A DNA stretch of 64,000 bases from Pseudooceanicola endophyticus (GTDB taxonomy: Bacteria > Pseudomonadota > Alphaproteobacteria > Rhodobacterales > Rhodobacteraceae), in NCBI RefSeq assembly GCF_018760365.1, contig NZ_JAHIAB010000011.1:124001-188000 (forward strand), written 5' to 3'. Of this stretch, positions 44,814 through 53,197 are shown piece after piece; the first letter of the stretch is position 1; each line of letters opens with the position of its first letter. The notes beneath the pieces were generated by a model. That model searched no databases. It had not been told where the DNA came from and saw nothing but the letters and a program-made list of their open reading frames with translations. The position numbers and the translations under genes are program-made.

Positions 44814-46200
44814 TTGGCTTCAGCAGTGCCTCCTTCGAAGCTGGGGGAGTCCTGTTTTGCGTGGCGCCCCGCGGCGTCGTGGTTGCGCGGCGCATGATCA
44901 GGCGCAGTCGCGCGAAAGAGGCTTCTGTGTCATTGGCTTCCTTTTCTCCTAGGAAGGCGTCCAGCTCGGGCCAGGCGCGGATGGCATGATCCAAGGTTGG
45001 ATCGCTGCCGTTCACGTACAGGCCGGCCTGGACCATCATCTCGGAACGGGCATAGGCACTCAGTAATTGGCGGGCCTCGGCAATGTCGCGGTTCTCCTGA
45101 TCGGAGGCCGCATCGGGGAGGCTGCGCGAGACCGAGCGCAGCAGGTCGATGGCCGGGTAGCGCCCGCGTTCGGCGATCTGACGGTCGAGGACGATATGGC
45201 CATCCAGCACGCCGCGCAGGATATCGGCCACCGGTTCTTCCATATCGGAGCCTGCCACGAGCACGCTGAAAATGGCGGTCATGGCTCCGGCGGCGCCGGC
45301 ACCGGGGCCGGCCCGTTCGCAAAGCTGCATGATCTGGGCCGCGGTTGAAGGTGGATAGCCCCGCAGGGCCGGCAATTCTCCGGCGGCGATGGCGACCTCA
45401 CGATGGGCCTCGGCGAAGCGGGTGATCGAATCGGCCATGAACAGCACGTGCTTGCCGGCATCGCGGAAATGCTCGGCCACGGTCATCGCTGCCCAGGCGC
45501 AACGCCGGCGCACCAGGGCAGACCGGTCCGAGGTCGCCGCGATCACGACGGCGCGTTTCATCCCCTCTTCGCCCAGGGTCCGGTCGACGAATTCCCGCAG
45601 TTCGCGGCCCCGCTCCCCGACCAGCGCGATCACCGCGACATCGGCCTGCATGGTGCGGGCCAGATGCGCCATCAGGCTGGACTTGCCGACGCCGGACCCG
45701 GCAAAAAGTCCGATCCGCTGCCCTTCGACAATAGGGAGAAGCGTGTTCAGAACGCTCATCCCGGTTTCCAGCCGGGCGCCCAGAGGGTGTCGTTCGGCCG
45801 GAGGAGGTGGATCGTTTCGCAAGCTTTTCCAGCGGCTTCCGGGTAAAATCGGACGCCCGTCCAGGGGCTGGCCGTGGGGATCAATGACGCGCCCGATCCA
45901 GCTCAGGTCGGGGGCGATGCGCATCGGCCCCTGCAACACCACGCGATCGCCCAGCGACACGCCCTCGGCGCTGGCATCAGGCAGCAGGGTTACCGCCTGC
46001 CGGTCGAGGCAGATCACCTCTCCGTGCAAGGCCGAGCCGTCGCCCCGTGTTATCCGCAGGATATCACCCAGCCGGGCGAAGCGCCCAAGGCCCGTGACCC
46101 TCAATACCTCGGCCTCGACCGCGTCGATGCGTCCGACATGGCGGACGGCATCCAGCGCCCCCAGTTCGGCCTTGACCCCTTGCAGCACGTTCTGTGACAC
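44800..46200 (-). CDS. fliI: Flagellum-specific export ATPase FliI
   Basis: FliI is the ATPase of the flagellar type III export system, related to F1-ATPase beta. The 466-residue protein has Walker A LFAGSGVGKSSLM, GERGRELREFV, Walker B-type HVLFMADSITRFAEAHREVA and the RGYPPSTAAQIMQLCERAG segment. The start is GTG at 46200, with AAGGAG 7 bases upstream. The gene is alone on the minus strand between two plus-strand flagellar operons, away from fliH (61933). Confidence 0.95.
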   Translation of the reverse strand: MSQNVLQGVKAELGALDAVRHVGRIDAVEAEVLRVTGLGRFARLGDILRITRGDGSALHGEVICLDRQAVTLLPDASAEGVSLGDRVVLQGPMRIAPDLSWIGRVIDPHGQPLDGRPILPGSRWKSLRNDPPPPAERHPLGARLETGMSVLNTLLPIVEGQRIGLFAGSGVGKSSLMAHLARTMQADVAVIALVGERGRELREFVDRTLGEEGMKRAVVIAATSDRSALVRRRCAWAAMTVAEHFRDAGKHVLFMADSITRFAEAHREVAIAAGELPALRGYPPSTAAQIMQLCERAGPGAGAAGAMTAIFSVLVAGSDMEEPVADILRGVLDGHIVLDRQIAERGRYPAIDLLRSVSRSLPDAASDQENRDIAEARQLLSAYARSEMMVQAGLYVNGSDPTLDHAIRAWPELDAFLGEKEANDTEASFARLRLIMRRATTTPRGATQNRTPPASKEALLKPRGRG

Positions 46201-46247
46201 CGGTCGGCTCCTTCATTCCCTGCCAACGGTTTCTAAAGGAATCGGAG

Positions 46248-46262
46248 TTAAGCCTTGATTGA
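46248..46262 (+). promoter_or_regulatory. Candidate CtrA site between fliI and flgB
   Basis: TTAA, 7 bases (GCCTTGA), TTGA matches the CtrA layout TTAA-N7-TTAA at 7 of 8 positions. It lies in the 85-base gap between the divergent fliI and flgB operons. Known roseobacter flagellar genes are often CtrA-dependent. Confidence 0.45.
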
Positions 46263-46285
46263 AACCAATCGAGGGAGAAGCCCCG

Positions 46286-46675
46286 GTGTTCGAAACTCTG
46301 CAGATCTTCCGGATGTCCGCTGCCATGGCCCGCCATGCCAGCTTCCGGGAAACGGTCATCGCCGAGAATGTCGCCAATGCCGATACGCCGGGCTTCAAGG
46401 CGCGCGACACCCTGTCCTTCACCGAGGCCCTGTCGGGCACCGGCCAGCAGGAGGGTCTGCGCGCGACGCGGGCGAAGCACCTCAATGGATTCGATCCCCG
46501 CGCCACGCTGGTCTCCGAGGAAAAGGACAATCCCTGGACGTCGCCAAACGGCAACTCCGTCTCGCTTGAGCAGCAGGCGCTGAAATCCATCCAGTCGAAA
46601 CAGCAGCATGACCGCGCGCTGGCGATCTATCGCAGCGCCATGACCCTCATGCGCAGCGCCATCGGGCGCAGGTAA
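46286..46675 (+). CDS. flgB: Flagellar proximal rod protein FlgB
   Basis: The 129-residue rod protein has the N-terminal rod/hook motif VIAENVANADTPGFKARD and a C-terminal helix (KSIQSKQQHDRALAIYRSAMTLMRSAIGRR). The start is GTG at 46286 with GGGAG 8 bases upstream; longer in-frame starts give unlike residues. It is the first gene of a rod operon flgB-flgC-fliE-fliQ-flgF-flgG-flgA-flgH-fliL-like. Confidence 0.93.
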   Translation: MFETLQIFRMSAAMARHASFRETVIAENVANADTPGFKARDTLSFTEALSGTGQQEGLRATRAKHLNGFDPRATLVSEEKDNPWTSPNGNSVSLEQQALKSIQSKQQHDRALAIYRSAMTLMRSAIGRR

Positions 46676-46687
46676 GGAGGCCACCAG

Positions 46688-47080
46688 ATGGGGGATCTCT
46701 CCGATTCTCTCGCGATTTCCTCGTCCGGCCTGCGGGCCCAGGCGCAGCGCCTGCGGCACACGGCCGAGAATATCGCCAATGCCGACACACCGGGATACCG
46801 GCGCAAGACCGTGGCCTTCGAAGAGGTTGCGGGCGCCGGGGAAACGGTTGGCGGGGTCCGGACCGGTCGGGTGCAGCTCGACCGGTCGGATTTGCCGCGG
46901 GTCTTCGATCCGCAGCACCCGCTGGCCGATGAAAGCGGCCACTACGATGGATCGAACGTCGATCTGGTGGTCGAAATCGCCGACTCGCGCGAAGCGCAAC
47001 GCAGTTACGAGGCGAACCTCAAGATCTTCGACCAGGCGCGCCAGATGTCGGCGGGTCTGCTTGAACTGTTGCGTCGTTAA
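46688..47080 (+). CDS. flgC: Flagellar rod protein FlgC
   Basis: The 130-residue rod protein has LAISSSGLRAQAQRLRHTAENIANADTPGYRRK (the rod motif) and C-terminal SNVDLVVEIADSREAQRSYEANLKIFDQARQM. It lies 12 bases after flgB; an AGGAGG ribosome-binding site lies in that gap. Confidence 0.94.
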   Translation: MGDLSDSLAISSSGLRAQAQRLRHTAENIANADTPGYRRKTVAFEEVAGAGETVGGVRTGRVQLDRSDLPRVFDPQHPLADESGHYDGSNVDLVVEIADSREAQRSYEANLKIFDQARQMSAGLLELLRR

Positions 47081-47104
47081 TCACGTCCGAAAAGGAGGTC
47101 CAGA

Positions 47105-47398
47105 ATGGACATTCGTGCTTTGAATGCCGCCCGGAACTATGCGGCCGCACGCCCCGCCACGGAACCCGTGCCGGGCAGCGGCCAGGGGATCGGCGACAGA
47201 CTCGGCGAGGTCACGAAGGACTTTGCCGAGACCTTCCGGGAAGGGGAACAGACCGCCCTGGCGGCGATGGTCGGAGAAGCCGACACCCAGTCCCTCGTTC
47301 AGGCCCTTGCGCAGACCGAACTGGCCGTCGAAGCGGCAGTGACGGTGCGCGACAAGGTTGTCGAAGCCTATCAGGAAATCCTGAGGATGCCGGTCTGA
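47105..47398 (+). CDS. fliE: Flagellar hook-basal body protein FliE
   Basis: FliE joins the MS ring to the rod. The 97-residue protein has DFAETFREGEQTALAAM and a C-terminal helix LAQTELAVEAAVTVRDKVVEAYQEILRMPV, the conserved FliE end. AAAGGAGG precedes the start. Confidence 0.92.
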   Translation: MDIRALNAARNYAAARPATEPVPGSGQGIGDRLGEVTKDFAETFREGEQTALAAMVGEADTQSLVQALAQTELAVEAAVTVRDKVVEAYQEILRMPV

Positions 47399-47416
47399 CC
47401 GGGGGTTCTGGCCAGG

Positions 47417-47683
47417 ATGGACGAGGCACTTCTCTTCGACACCCTGCGCCAGGGCCTCTGGGTCGCCGTGATCTCGGCTGCGCCGATCCTTGCGGTGGCC
47501 CTGGTGGTCGGCGTCATCGTGGGCCTGTTCCAGGCCCTGACCTCGATCCAGGAAATGACCCTGACCTTCGTCCCCAAGCTGGCGGCGATCGTCGTGATCT
47601 TCTGGCTTTCCATGAGCTTCATGACCCAGACCCTGGTCGCCTTCTTCCATGACCAGGTGATCCCGCTCATCATCGGAGGCTGA
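47417..47683 (+). CDS. fliQ: Flagellar export protein FliQ
   Basis: The 88-residue, two-helix inner-membrane export gate subunit has LWVAVISAAPILAVALVVGVIVGLFQALTSIQEMTLTFVPKL, the family core. Four FliQ copies assemble with FliP and FliR, encoded far away at 62815 and 52430. It sits inside the rod operon, an arrangement known in alphaproteobacteria. Confidence 0.95.
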   Translation: MDEALLFDTLRQGLWVAVISAAPILAVALVVGVIVGLFQALTSIQEMTLTFVPKLAAIVVIFWLSMSFMTQTLVAFFHDQVIPLIIGG

Positions 47684-47685
47684 GC

Positions 47686-48396
47686 ATGGAAAACGCGGGC
47701 TACACCACGCTGGCACGTCTCTCGGGGCTGATGCGAGAGATGACGGTGATCGCCAACAATATCGCCAATGCCAATACCACCGGGTTCCGGCAGGAAGACC
47801 TGATCTTCTCGGAATACATTGCCCCGGTGGATGACGGCCCCTCGCTGTCGATGGCCGAGGCCAATCTGCAATGGATCAACTACGCCCAGGGCACGCTGGA
47901 GCAGACCGGCGGGCCGCTCGATTTCGCCATCGAGGGCGACGGCTATTTCGTCATCCAGACCCCGAATGGCGACCGGCTGACCCGGGCCGGCAGTTTTGCC
48001 AGTTCCAATGCCGGGGACCTGGTGACCAATGACGGCTACCCGGTGCTCGACAGCGGCGGCGCCCCGGTCTTCGTGCCGCCCGATGTCGATGTCAGCGTCG
48101 GTGCCGATGGCACGCTGTCGGCCAATGGCCAGGCGATCGGTCAGATCGGCATCGTCCGTCCCCTCGATCCGCTGGCTCTGGTGCGCGAGGGCGGTGTGAT
48201 GTTCCGCGCCGATGCCGGCACCGAGCCGGTCGAGGATCCCCGCGTCCTGCAGGGCTTCCTCGAGGCCTCCAACGTCGATCCCATCGGGCAGGTTGCCCGC
48301 ATGGTCGAGGTGCAGCGCGCCTACGAGCTGGGCCAGTCCTTCCTCGACAAGGAGGACGAGCGCATCCGCACCTCCCTCCAGACCCTTCTCAAATAG
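47686..48396 (+). CDS. flgF: Flagellar rod protein FlgF
   Basis: The 236-residue proximal rod protein has the N-terminal LSGLMREMTVIANNIANANTTGFRQEDL and the central LDFAIEGDGYFVIQTPNGDRLTRAG. The C-terminus has NVDPIGQVARMVEVQRAYELGQSFLDKEDERI. It starts 2 bases after fliQ and is paralogous to flgG downstream. Confidence 0.94.
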   Translation: MENAGYTTLARLSGLMREMTVIANNIANANTTGFRQEDLIFSEYIAPVDDGPSLSMAEANLQWINYAQGTLEQTGGPLDFAIEGDGYFVIQTPNGDRLTRAGSFASSNAGDLVTNDGYPVLDSGGAPVFVPPDVDVSVGADGTLSANGQAIGQIGIVRPLDPLALVREGGVMFRADAGTEPVEDPRVLQGFLEASNVDPIGQVARMVEVQRAYELGQSFLDKEDERIRTSLQTLLK

Positions 48397-48405
48397 GAGC
48401 TTGCC

Positions 48406-49191
48406 ATGAGAGCCCTCAAGATCGCGGCCACCGGGATGGCCGCCCAGCAGATGCGGGTCGAGACGATCTCGAACAACCTCGCGAACATGTCGACCACCGG
48501 CTACAATGCCCGCCGGGCAGAGTTCGCCGATCTGCATTACCAGCAATATGCCCGCGCCGGCACGATCAACGCCACCGACGGCACCATGCTGCCCACCGGC
48601 ATCCAGCTGGGGCTGGGGGTGCGTCCGGCGGCGGTGACCATGCAGGTGCAGCAGGGCGCGCTGCTGCAGTCCGGCGGCGACCTGGACCTGGCAATCGAGG
48701 GGCGCGGCTACCTGGAGGTCACGCTGCCTTCGGGCCAGACCGCCTATACCCGGGACGGGGCGCTGAAGCGGACCGCCGACGGGTTGATCGTCACCTCCGA
48801 CGGGTATCCCGTCTCGCCCGAGATCACGATCCCGGATGATGCGCGCTCGATCTCGATCAACCCCGATGGTGAGGTCTATGCCTATTTCCTCGGGAACACG
48901 TCGGCGCAGCTGCTGGGCCAGTTCAACGTTGCGGGCTTCACCAACGTGAAGGGGCTGGAGGCCATCGGCTCCAACCTGTTCGTCGAGACCGAGGCCTCGG
49001 GTGCGGCGGTTCTGAGCACGCCGGGAGAGGACGGGCTGGGCACGCTGCGCCAGGGCTATCTGGAAGAAAGCTCCGTCGATCCGGTCCGCGAGATCACCGA
49101 GCTGATCGAGGCGCAGCGCGGATACGAGCTGAATTCCAAGGTGATCTCGGCCTCGGACCAGATGCTGGCCGCGACGGCACAGGTGCGCTGA
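48406..49191 (+). CDS. flgG: Flagellar distal rod protein FlgG
   Basis: The 261-residue distal rod protein has ALKIAATGMAAQQMRVETISNNLANMSTTGYNARRAEF, the FlgG N-terminus, and the C-terminus EESSVDPVREITELIEAQRGYELNSKVISASDQML. Length matches the family. The stop shares a base with the flgA start (TGATG). Confidence 0.96.
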   Translation: MRALKIAATGMAAQQMRVETISNNLANMSTTGYNARRAEFADLHYQQYARAGTINATDGTMLPTGIQLGLGVRPAAVTMQVQQGALLQSGGDLDLAIEGRGYLEVTLPSGQTAYTRDGALKRTADGLIVTSDGYPVSPEITIPDDARSISINPDGEVYAYFLGNTSAQLLGQFNVAGFTNVKGLEAIGSNLFVETEASGAAVLSTPGEDGLGTLRQGYLEESSVDPVREITELIEAQRGYELNSKVISASDQMLAATAQVR

Positions 49192-49598
49192 TGCTGCTGC
49201 TGCTTCTCCTGCTGGCGGCCGGGCCGGCGCAGGCCGACACGGTCATCGCGGCACGCAACCTGCGTCCGCAGAGCGTGGTGGGCCCGGGCGACCTGATCCT
49301 GCAGGAGGGCAGCCTGCCGGGCGCCTACGAAAGCCTGACCGGGCTGGTCGGGATGGAGGCGCGGGTGACGCTCTATGCCGGGCGCCCGGTGCGACCGGGT
49401 GATCTGGGCCCGCCCGCCCTGGTGGAACGCAACGGGCTGGTCAGCCTGGTCTACGACCGTGGCGGGCTCAGCATAACGGCAGAGGGGCGCGCGCTGGACC
49501 GGGCCGGCGTCGGAGAGATGGTGCGGGTCATGAATCTTGCATCCCGCCTGACGGTCAGCGGGGTGGTTCAGCCCGATGGATCGGTAAGGGTGAAATGA
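49191..49598 (+). CDS. flgA: P-ring assembly chaperone FlgA
   Basis: FlgA assists FlgI polymerisation in the periplasm. The 135-residue protein has a short Leu-rich signal peptide ending at about residue 16, a SAF-type region (VIAARNLRPQSVVGPGDL) and GLVGMEARVTLYAGRPVRPGDL. It is short for FlgA, having only the C-terminal part of the enteric protein, as is common in alphaproteobacteria. Its client flgI lies at 101-1210. Confidence 0.9.
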   Translation: MLLLLLLLAAGPAQADTVIAARNLRPQSVVGPGDLILQEGSLPGAYESLTGLVGMEARVTLYAGRPVRPGDLGPPALVERNGLVSLVYDRGGLSITAEGRALDRAGVGEMVRVMNLASRLTVSGVVQPDGSVRVK

Positions 49599-50314
49599 TC
49601 ATGCGTCTGACTCTCCCCCTGCTGATGCTGTTGGCGGGCTGCGCCCGGATGGAAGAGATCGGCCGGGCGCCGCCCTTCACCCCCGACACCACCTCGGCCG
49701 AACGCAGCGCGATGTTCACCCCCGGGCCGGTGGCCAGCCGTGGCCAGTTGCAGGAGGCCTCGCTCTGGCGTGGCGGCCAGGCCTCGCTGCTGGGCGATCG
49801 ACGGGCGATGAAGCGTGGCGACATCATGACCGTGGTGATCGAGATCGACGACAGCGCGCAGATTTCCAACTCCACCTCGCGCAGCCGCAGCGGCTCGGAA
49901 AGCCTCGGCATTCCGAACATGCTGGGCCTGCCGCAGCGGATCGACAACGAGCTTCTCTATGAGGGGGCCACGATGGGCTCGGCGGTGGGGCTCGATTCCT
50001 CTTCCAGCGCCACCGGCGACGGCTCCGTCAGCCGCAACGAGAAACTGACCCTGCGGGTCGCGGCCACCATCGTCGACGTGTTGCCCAATGGCGTGCTCTC
50101 GATCTCGGGCAACCAGGAGGTGCGGGTGAACTACGAGCTGCGCGAACTTCAGGTCTCGGGCTATGTCCGGCCCGAGGATATCTCGCGCCAGAACGAGATC
50201 ACCTACGACAAGATCGCCTCGGCGCGCATTTCCTACGGCGGGCGCGGGCAGATCAGCGAGGTGCAGCAGCCACGCTACGGCCAGCAGTTCCTTGAAAAGA
50301 TCCTTCCGTTCTGA
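49595..50314 (+). CDS. flgH: Flagellar L-ring lipoprotein FlgH
   Basis: FlgH forms the outer-membrane L ring. The 239-residue protein has a lipoprotein signal (LLMLLAGC) and the conserved LWRGGQASLLGDRRAMKRGDIMTVVIEI start. The C-terminus includes NGVLSISGNQEVRVNYELRELQVSGYVRPEDI and AQ/SYGGRGQISEVQQPRYGQQF. It overlaps the flgA stop by 4 bases. Confidence 0.96.
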   Translation: MIMRLTLPLLMLLAGCARMEEIGRAPPFTPDTTSAERSAMFTPGPVASRGQLQEASLWRGGQASLLGDRRAMKRGDIMTVVIEIDDSAQISNSTSRSRSGSESLGIPNMLGLPQRIDNELLYEGATMGSAVGLDSSSSATGDGSVSRNEKLTLRVAATIVDVLPNGVLSISGNQEVRVNYELRELQVSGYVRPEDISRQNEITYDKIASARISYGGRGQISEVQQPRYGQQFLEKILPF

Positions 50315-50323
50315 GGCCCGCCT

Positions 50324-50824
50324 ATGAAAAAGCTCCTGCCCATACTCCTGATCATCCTCGGCATCGGTGGCGGCGCCGGGGCCGGGCTGATGCTGCGCCC
50401 CAAGCCCGCGGAGATGGCTGCGATCGACCCCTGCGGCGATGGCACCGGCGCCGTCGCCCAGGAGGCCGAGCCGCCGCCGCCCGCCGACGAGGCGCCGAAG
50501 GACAAGGACTACGTCAAGATGAACAACCAGTTCATCATCCCCGTGGTCATCGACGACAAGGTCGGCGCGCTGGTGGTCATGTCGCTGAGCCTGGAAACCG
50601 ATCCCGGTTCCTCCGAAGCGGTCTATGCCAAGGAGCCGAAGCTGCGCGATGCCTTCCTGCAGGTGATGTTCGACCATGCCAATGTCGGCGGGTTCGACGG
50701 CGCCTTCACCAATTCCAACAACCTGGAACTGCTGCGGCGCAACCTGCTGAACGTGGCCCGCAAGATCCTGGGCGGCATCGTCAGCGATGTGCTGATCACC
50801 GACATTGCCCGCCAGGAAACCTGA
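50324..50824 (+). CDS. FliL-family protein (first of two in the window)
   Basis: The 166-residue protein has an N-terminal transmembrane anchor (LLPILLIILGIGGGAGAGLML), a Pro/Asp-rich linker and a periplasmic domain (VKMNNQFIIPVVIDDKVGALVVMSLSLETDPGS; LLNVARKILGGIVSDVLIT) like FliL. FliL proteins surround the stator. The canonical FliL is encoded at 59667-60170. This copy closes the rod operon and may be a divergent paralog. It is followed by a terminator. Confidence 0.75.
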   Translation: MKKLLPILLIILGIGGGAGAGLMLRPKPAEMAAIDPCGDGTGAVAQEAEPPPPADEAPKDKDYVKMNNQFIIPVVIDDKVGALVVMSLSLETDPGSSEAVYAKEPKLRDAFLQVMFDHANVGGFDGAFTNSNNLELLRRNLLNVARKILGGIVSDVLITDIARQET

Positions 50825-50851
50825 GGGCGCCTGAAGCGAAGGCCAGATCAC

Positions 50852-50880
50852 AAGGGCCGCCGGTCGGACCGGCGGCCCTT
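50852..50880. terminator. Bidirectional terminator between the fliL-like gene and the flhB operon
   Basis: A near-perfect 14-base-pair dyad (AAGGGCCGCCGGTC at 50852-50865 and its complement at 50867-50880) separates convergent operons. The central bases must open to form the loop. The T run is short on both sides (CTTG). Confidence 0.75.
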
Positions 50881-50897
50881 GCCCGTTCGGGCGGGGA

Positions 50898-51341
50898 TCA
50901 GGGGCGGGCGCGGCGCAGCACGGCCAGCGCCTGAAGGTCGTTCAGCTGCTTCTGCCGGGCCTCCGCGCGCTCCGTGGCGCAGGCGCTGTCGTACAGGCGG
51001 GCAGCGATGTCCTTGCGACCCAGGCTGCGGGTCAGTTTCAGCCGCTGCTCGGTCTTGTCGGCCAGCACCAGCGCCAGCTCGGACTGGATCTGGCCGCGGC
51101 GCAGCCCGGCCCAGTCACGCCAGGCCCGGTCCTGCAGGCTGGCCCGGCCCAGGTCCTGGCCGGGTTCGGCGATCCGTGTCAGGAAGCTGTCGCGCATCCG
51201 GGCATCCAGCTCTTCCAGGGCGGCACGCAGCCGGGCCTCGTGGGCGGTGATCCGGGTCAGCCGCATCAGGTCGGCCTCGTAGGCCATGGCGGTGGCGGCG
51301 GCCAGCGGCGCAAGCTGGCGGGGGGGGACCGGCACGCGCAT
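50898..51341 (-). CDS. Helical protein coupled to flhB, possible FliJ equivalent
   Basis: The 147-residue protein is strongly helical and charged (MRLTRITAHEARLRAALEELDARM; KTEQRLKLTRSLGRKDIAARLYDS), with no signal peptide or membrane segment. Its ATG shares a base with the flhB stop, so it is translationally coupled. No FliJ gene is seen elsewhere in the window; FliJ proteins are about this length and helical but poorly conserved. The assignment is inference from length, helix content and context. Confidence 0.6.
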   Translation of the reverse strand: MRVPVPPRQLAPLAAATAMAYEADLMRLTRITAHEARLRAALEELDARMRDSFLTRIAEPGQDLGRASLQDRAWRDWAGLRRGQIQSELALVLADKTEQRLKLTRSLGRKDIAARLYDSACATERAEARQKQLNDLQALAVLRRARP

Positions 51342-52423
51342 CAGATCCGCGCCTTCGCCTTGCGGCGCATCTGGTCGGCGAAGCGGATCGCGGCGGCCAC
51401 GGCGCGGTAGTCGGAGGGGGCGATCTCGGCGCCGATCTCGACCTCGGTGTGCAGGCGCCGCGCAGTGGGCGGATCGGAATGGATCGGCACCCCGTGTTCG
51501 GCGGCGATGCGGCGGATGACATGGGCCACCTCGTCCATCCCCTTGGCGACGCAGACCGGGGCGCTGCCGCGCCGGCGGTCCCATTTCAGCGCCACCGCGT
51601 AATGGGTCGGGTTGACGATCACCACATCGGCCTTCGGCACCTCGGCCATCATCTGTGACCGGGCGATCTGCTCGCCGCGCATCCGGCGCTGCTGCTTCAT
51701 GTGCGGATCGCCCTCGGCCTCCTTCATCTCGTCGCGGATCTCCTTGTCGGTCATGCGGTTCTTGCGCAGATGCTCGCTGCGCTGCCAGAGGAAGTCGATC
51801 CCGCCGATGGCCAGGGCAATGGTGAAGACGAGGAACAGGAAGGACAGGCAGAGCCGGCCCAGCAGCGCCGCGCCCTGGCCGGGGTCCAGCTCCAGCGTCA
51901 TCACCATGTCCTGGAAATTCGCGTCGATGAACCGATAGAGGACGAAGGAATAGATCAGCAGCTTGGCCAGGCTCTTGAGGAATTCGGACAGCCCGCCGCG
52001 GCCGAATTTCTGCTTGGCATTGGCCACCGGAGAGAGGCGCGACAGCTTCGGGCGGATCCGTTCGGCAGAGACCACGAAGGCCTGCTGGGCGAAGACGATC
52101 GCCAGAACCGCAGCGGCGGGCACCAGGAAAAGCGGCGCGATGCGCAGCGCGACCTCGGCCATCATCCCGCCGGCCAGGCTGGTGCCGCCCGACAGCATCA
52201 GCGGCCCCAGTTGCGCCGACTGGTCGACCATGCCCTGCATCTGGCTGCCCAGCCCGACCAGCGCGGGCCCGCCAAGGGCCAGCCCCGCAACGCAGAGCCC
52301 GCCATAGGCCGCCGCCGTCGAGAGGTCGCTGGAGCGCGGGACCTCGCCCTTCTGACGCGCCTTCTGCAGCTTGCGGTCGGTCGGTTCATGCGGTTTCTCG
52401 CCGCTGTCCTCGGTGTCGGCCAT
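51341..52423 (-). CDS. flhB: Flagellar export switch protein FlhB
   Basis: FlhB is the membrane export-gate protein whose autocleavage switches substrate class. The 360-residue protein has four hydrophobic segments, then the cytoplasmic domain with the autocleavage motif NPTHYAVALKWD. The N-terminus reads EKPHEPTDRKLQKARQKGEVPRSSDL, the family signature. It follows fliR after 6 bases. Confidence 0.97.
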   Translation of the reverse strand: MADTEDSGEKPHEPTDRKLQKARQKGEVPRSSDLSTAAAYGGLCVAGLALGGPALVGLGSQMQGMVDQSAQLGPLMLSGGTSLAGGMMAEVALRIAPLFLVPAAAVLAIVFAQQAFVVSAERIRPKLSRLSPVANAKQKFGRGGLSEFLKSLAKLLIYSFVLYRFIDANFQDMVMTLELDPGQGAALLGRLCLSFLFLVFTIALAIGGIDFLWQRSEHLRKNRMTDKEIRDEMKEAEGDPHMKQQRRMRGEQIARSQMMAEVPKADVVIVNPTHYAVALKWDRRRGSAPVCVAKGMDEVAHVIRRIAAEHGVPIHSDPPTARRLHTEVEIGAEIAPSDYRAVAAAIRFADQMRRKAKARI

Positions 52424-52429
52424 GGTGCC

Positions 52430-53197
52430 TCAGAACGGGTTGCGCAGGAAGCCGAAGACGGCCTCTGCCCAGAGGGTCAGGATCTGCGGCGCCAACACCC
52501 ACAGCAGTGCCAGCCCGCCGAAGGTGATCAGCGGCGCACCGACGAAGGCGACCATCAGCTGCGGCATGGCGCGGTTGATGACGCCCAGCGTCAGGTTGTA
52601 GATCAGCGAGACGATCAGGAAGGGGGCGGCCAGGGTATAGGCCATCCGGAAACTCTGGGCGATCAGCCGCAGCCCCCAGTCCGACAGGTCCGCCCCTGCG
52701 GGCCAGCTGCCGGCGGGCATCGCCTGGTAGGAGATCAGCAGGTAGAGCACCGCGTGCACATGCAGCCCCATCAGCATCGCCAGCGCCAGCGCGCCGATCA
52801 TCAGGATATGGCCGATGGCGGGCATCGGTTCGGTTCCGGCATTGCCGAGGATCTGGCTGAGCGAGGTCGACTGCGCCATCATCGAGGCGGCGGTCTGCAG
52901 CCCCATCATGAAGGTCCGCAGCCCGAGGCCGAGTCCAAGGCCGGCGACCGTTTCCGTGCCGAGGAAGCGCAGGAAGGTCGGCCAGTCGGGACCGGGCGGA
53001 ATGCGGATCTCGGGCGCGGCGCTGACTACCACGGCGCTGAGGCAGAGCGCGATCACCAGCTTCACCCGCACCGGGACCGCCTGTTCGCCGAAGCCCGGCA
53101 ACAGGGAGGTGAAGGCCGCGACCCGCAGGAAGATCAGCGCGCCCTGCCAGAGCTGGTCCTGGGCAAGGCTCATCAGCCGGGCGAGCGCCTCAGTCAT
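52430..53197 (-). CDS. fliR: Flagellar export gate protein FliR
   Basis: The 255-residue inner-membrane export gate subunit has about six hydrophobic segments. It includes LIFLRVAAFTSLLPGFGEQAVPVRVKL and the family region MGLHVHAVLYLLISYQAMPAG. The ATG at 53197 overlaps the flhA end by 8 bases, indicating coupling. Confidence 0.95.
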   Translation of the reverse strand: MTEALARLMSLAQDQLWQGALIFLRVAAFTSLLPGFGEQAVPVRVKLVIALCLSAVVVSAAPEIRIPPGPDWPTFLRFLGTETVAGLGLGLGLRTFMMGLQTAASMMAQSTSLSQILGNAGTEPMPAIGHILMIGALALAMLMGLHVHAVLYLLISYQAMPAGSWPAGADLSDWGLRLIAQSFRMAYTLAAPFLIVSLIYNLTLGVINRAMPQLMVAFVGAPLITFGGLALLWVLAPQILTLWAEAVFGFLRNPF

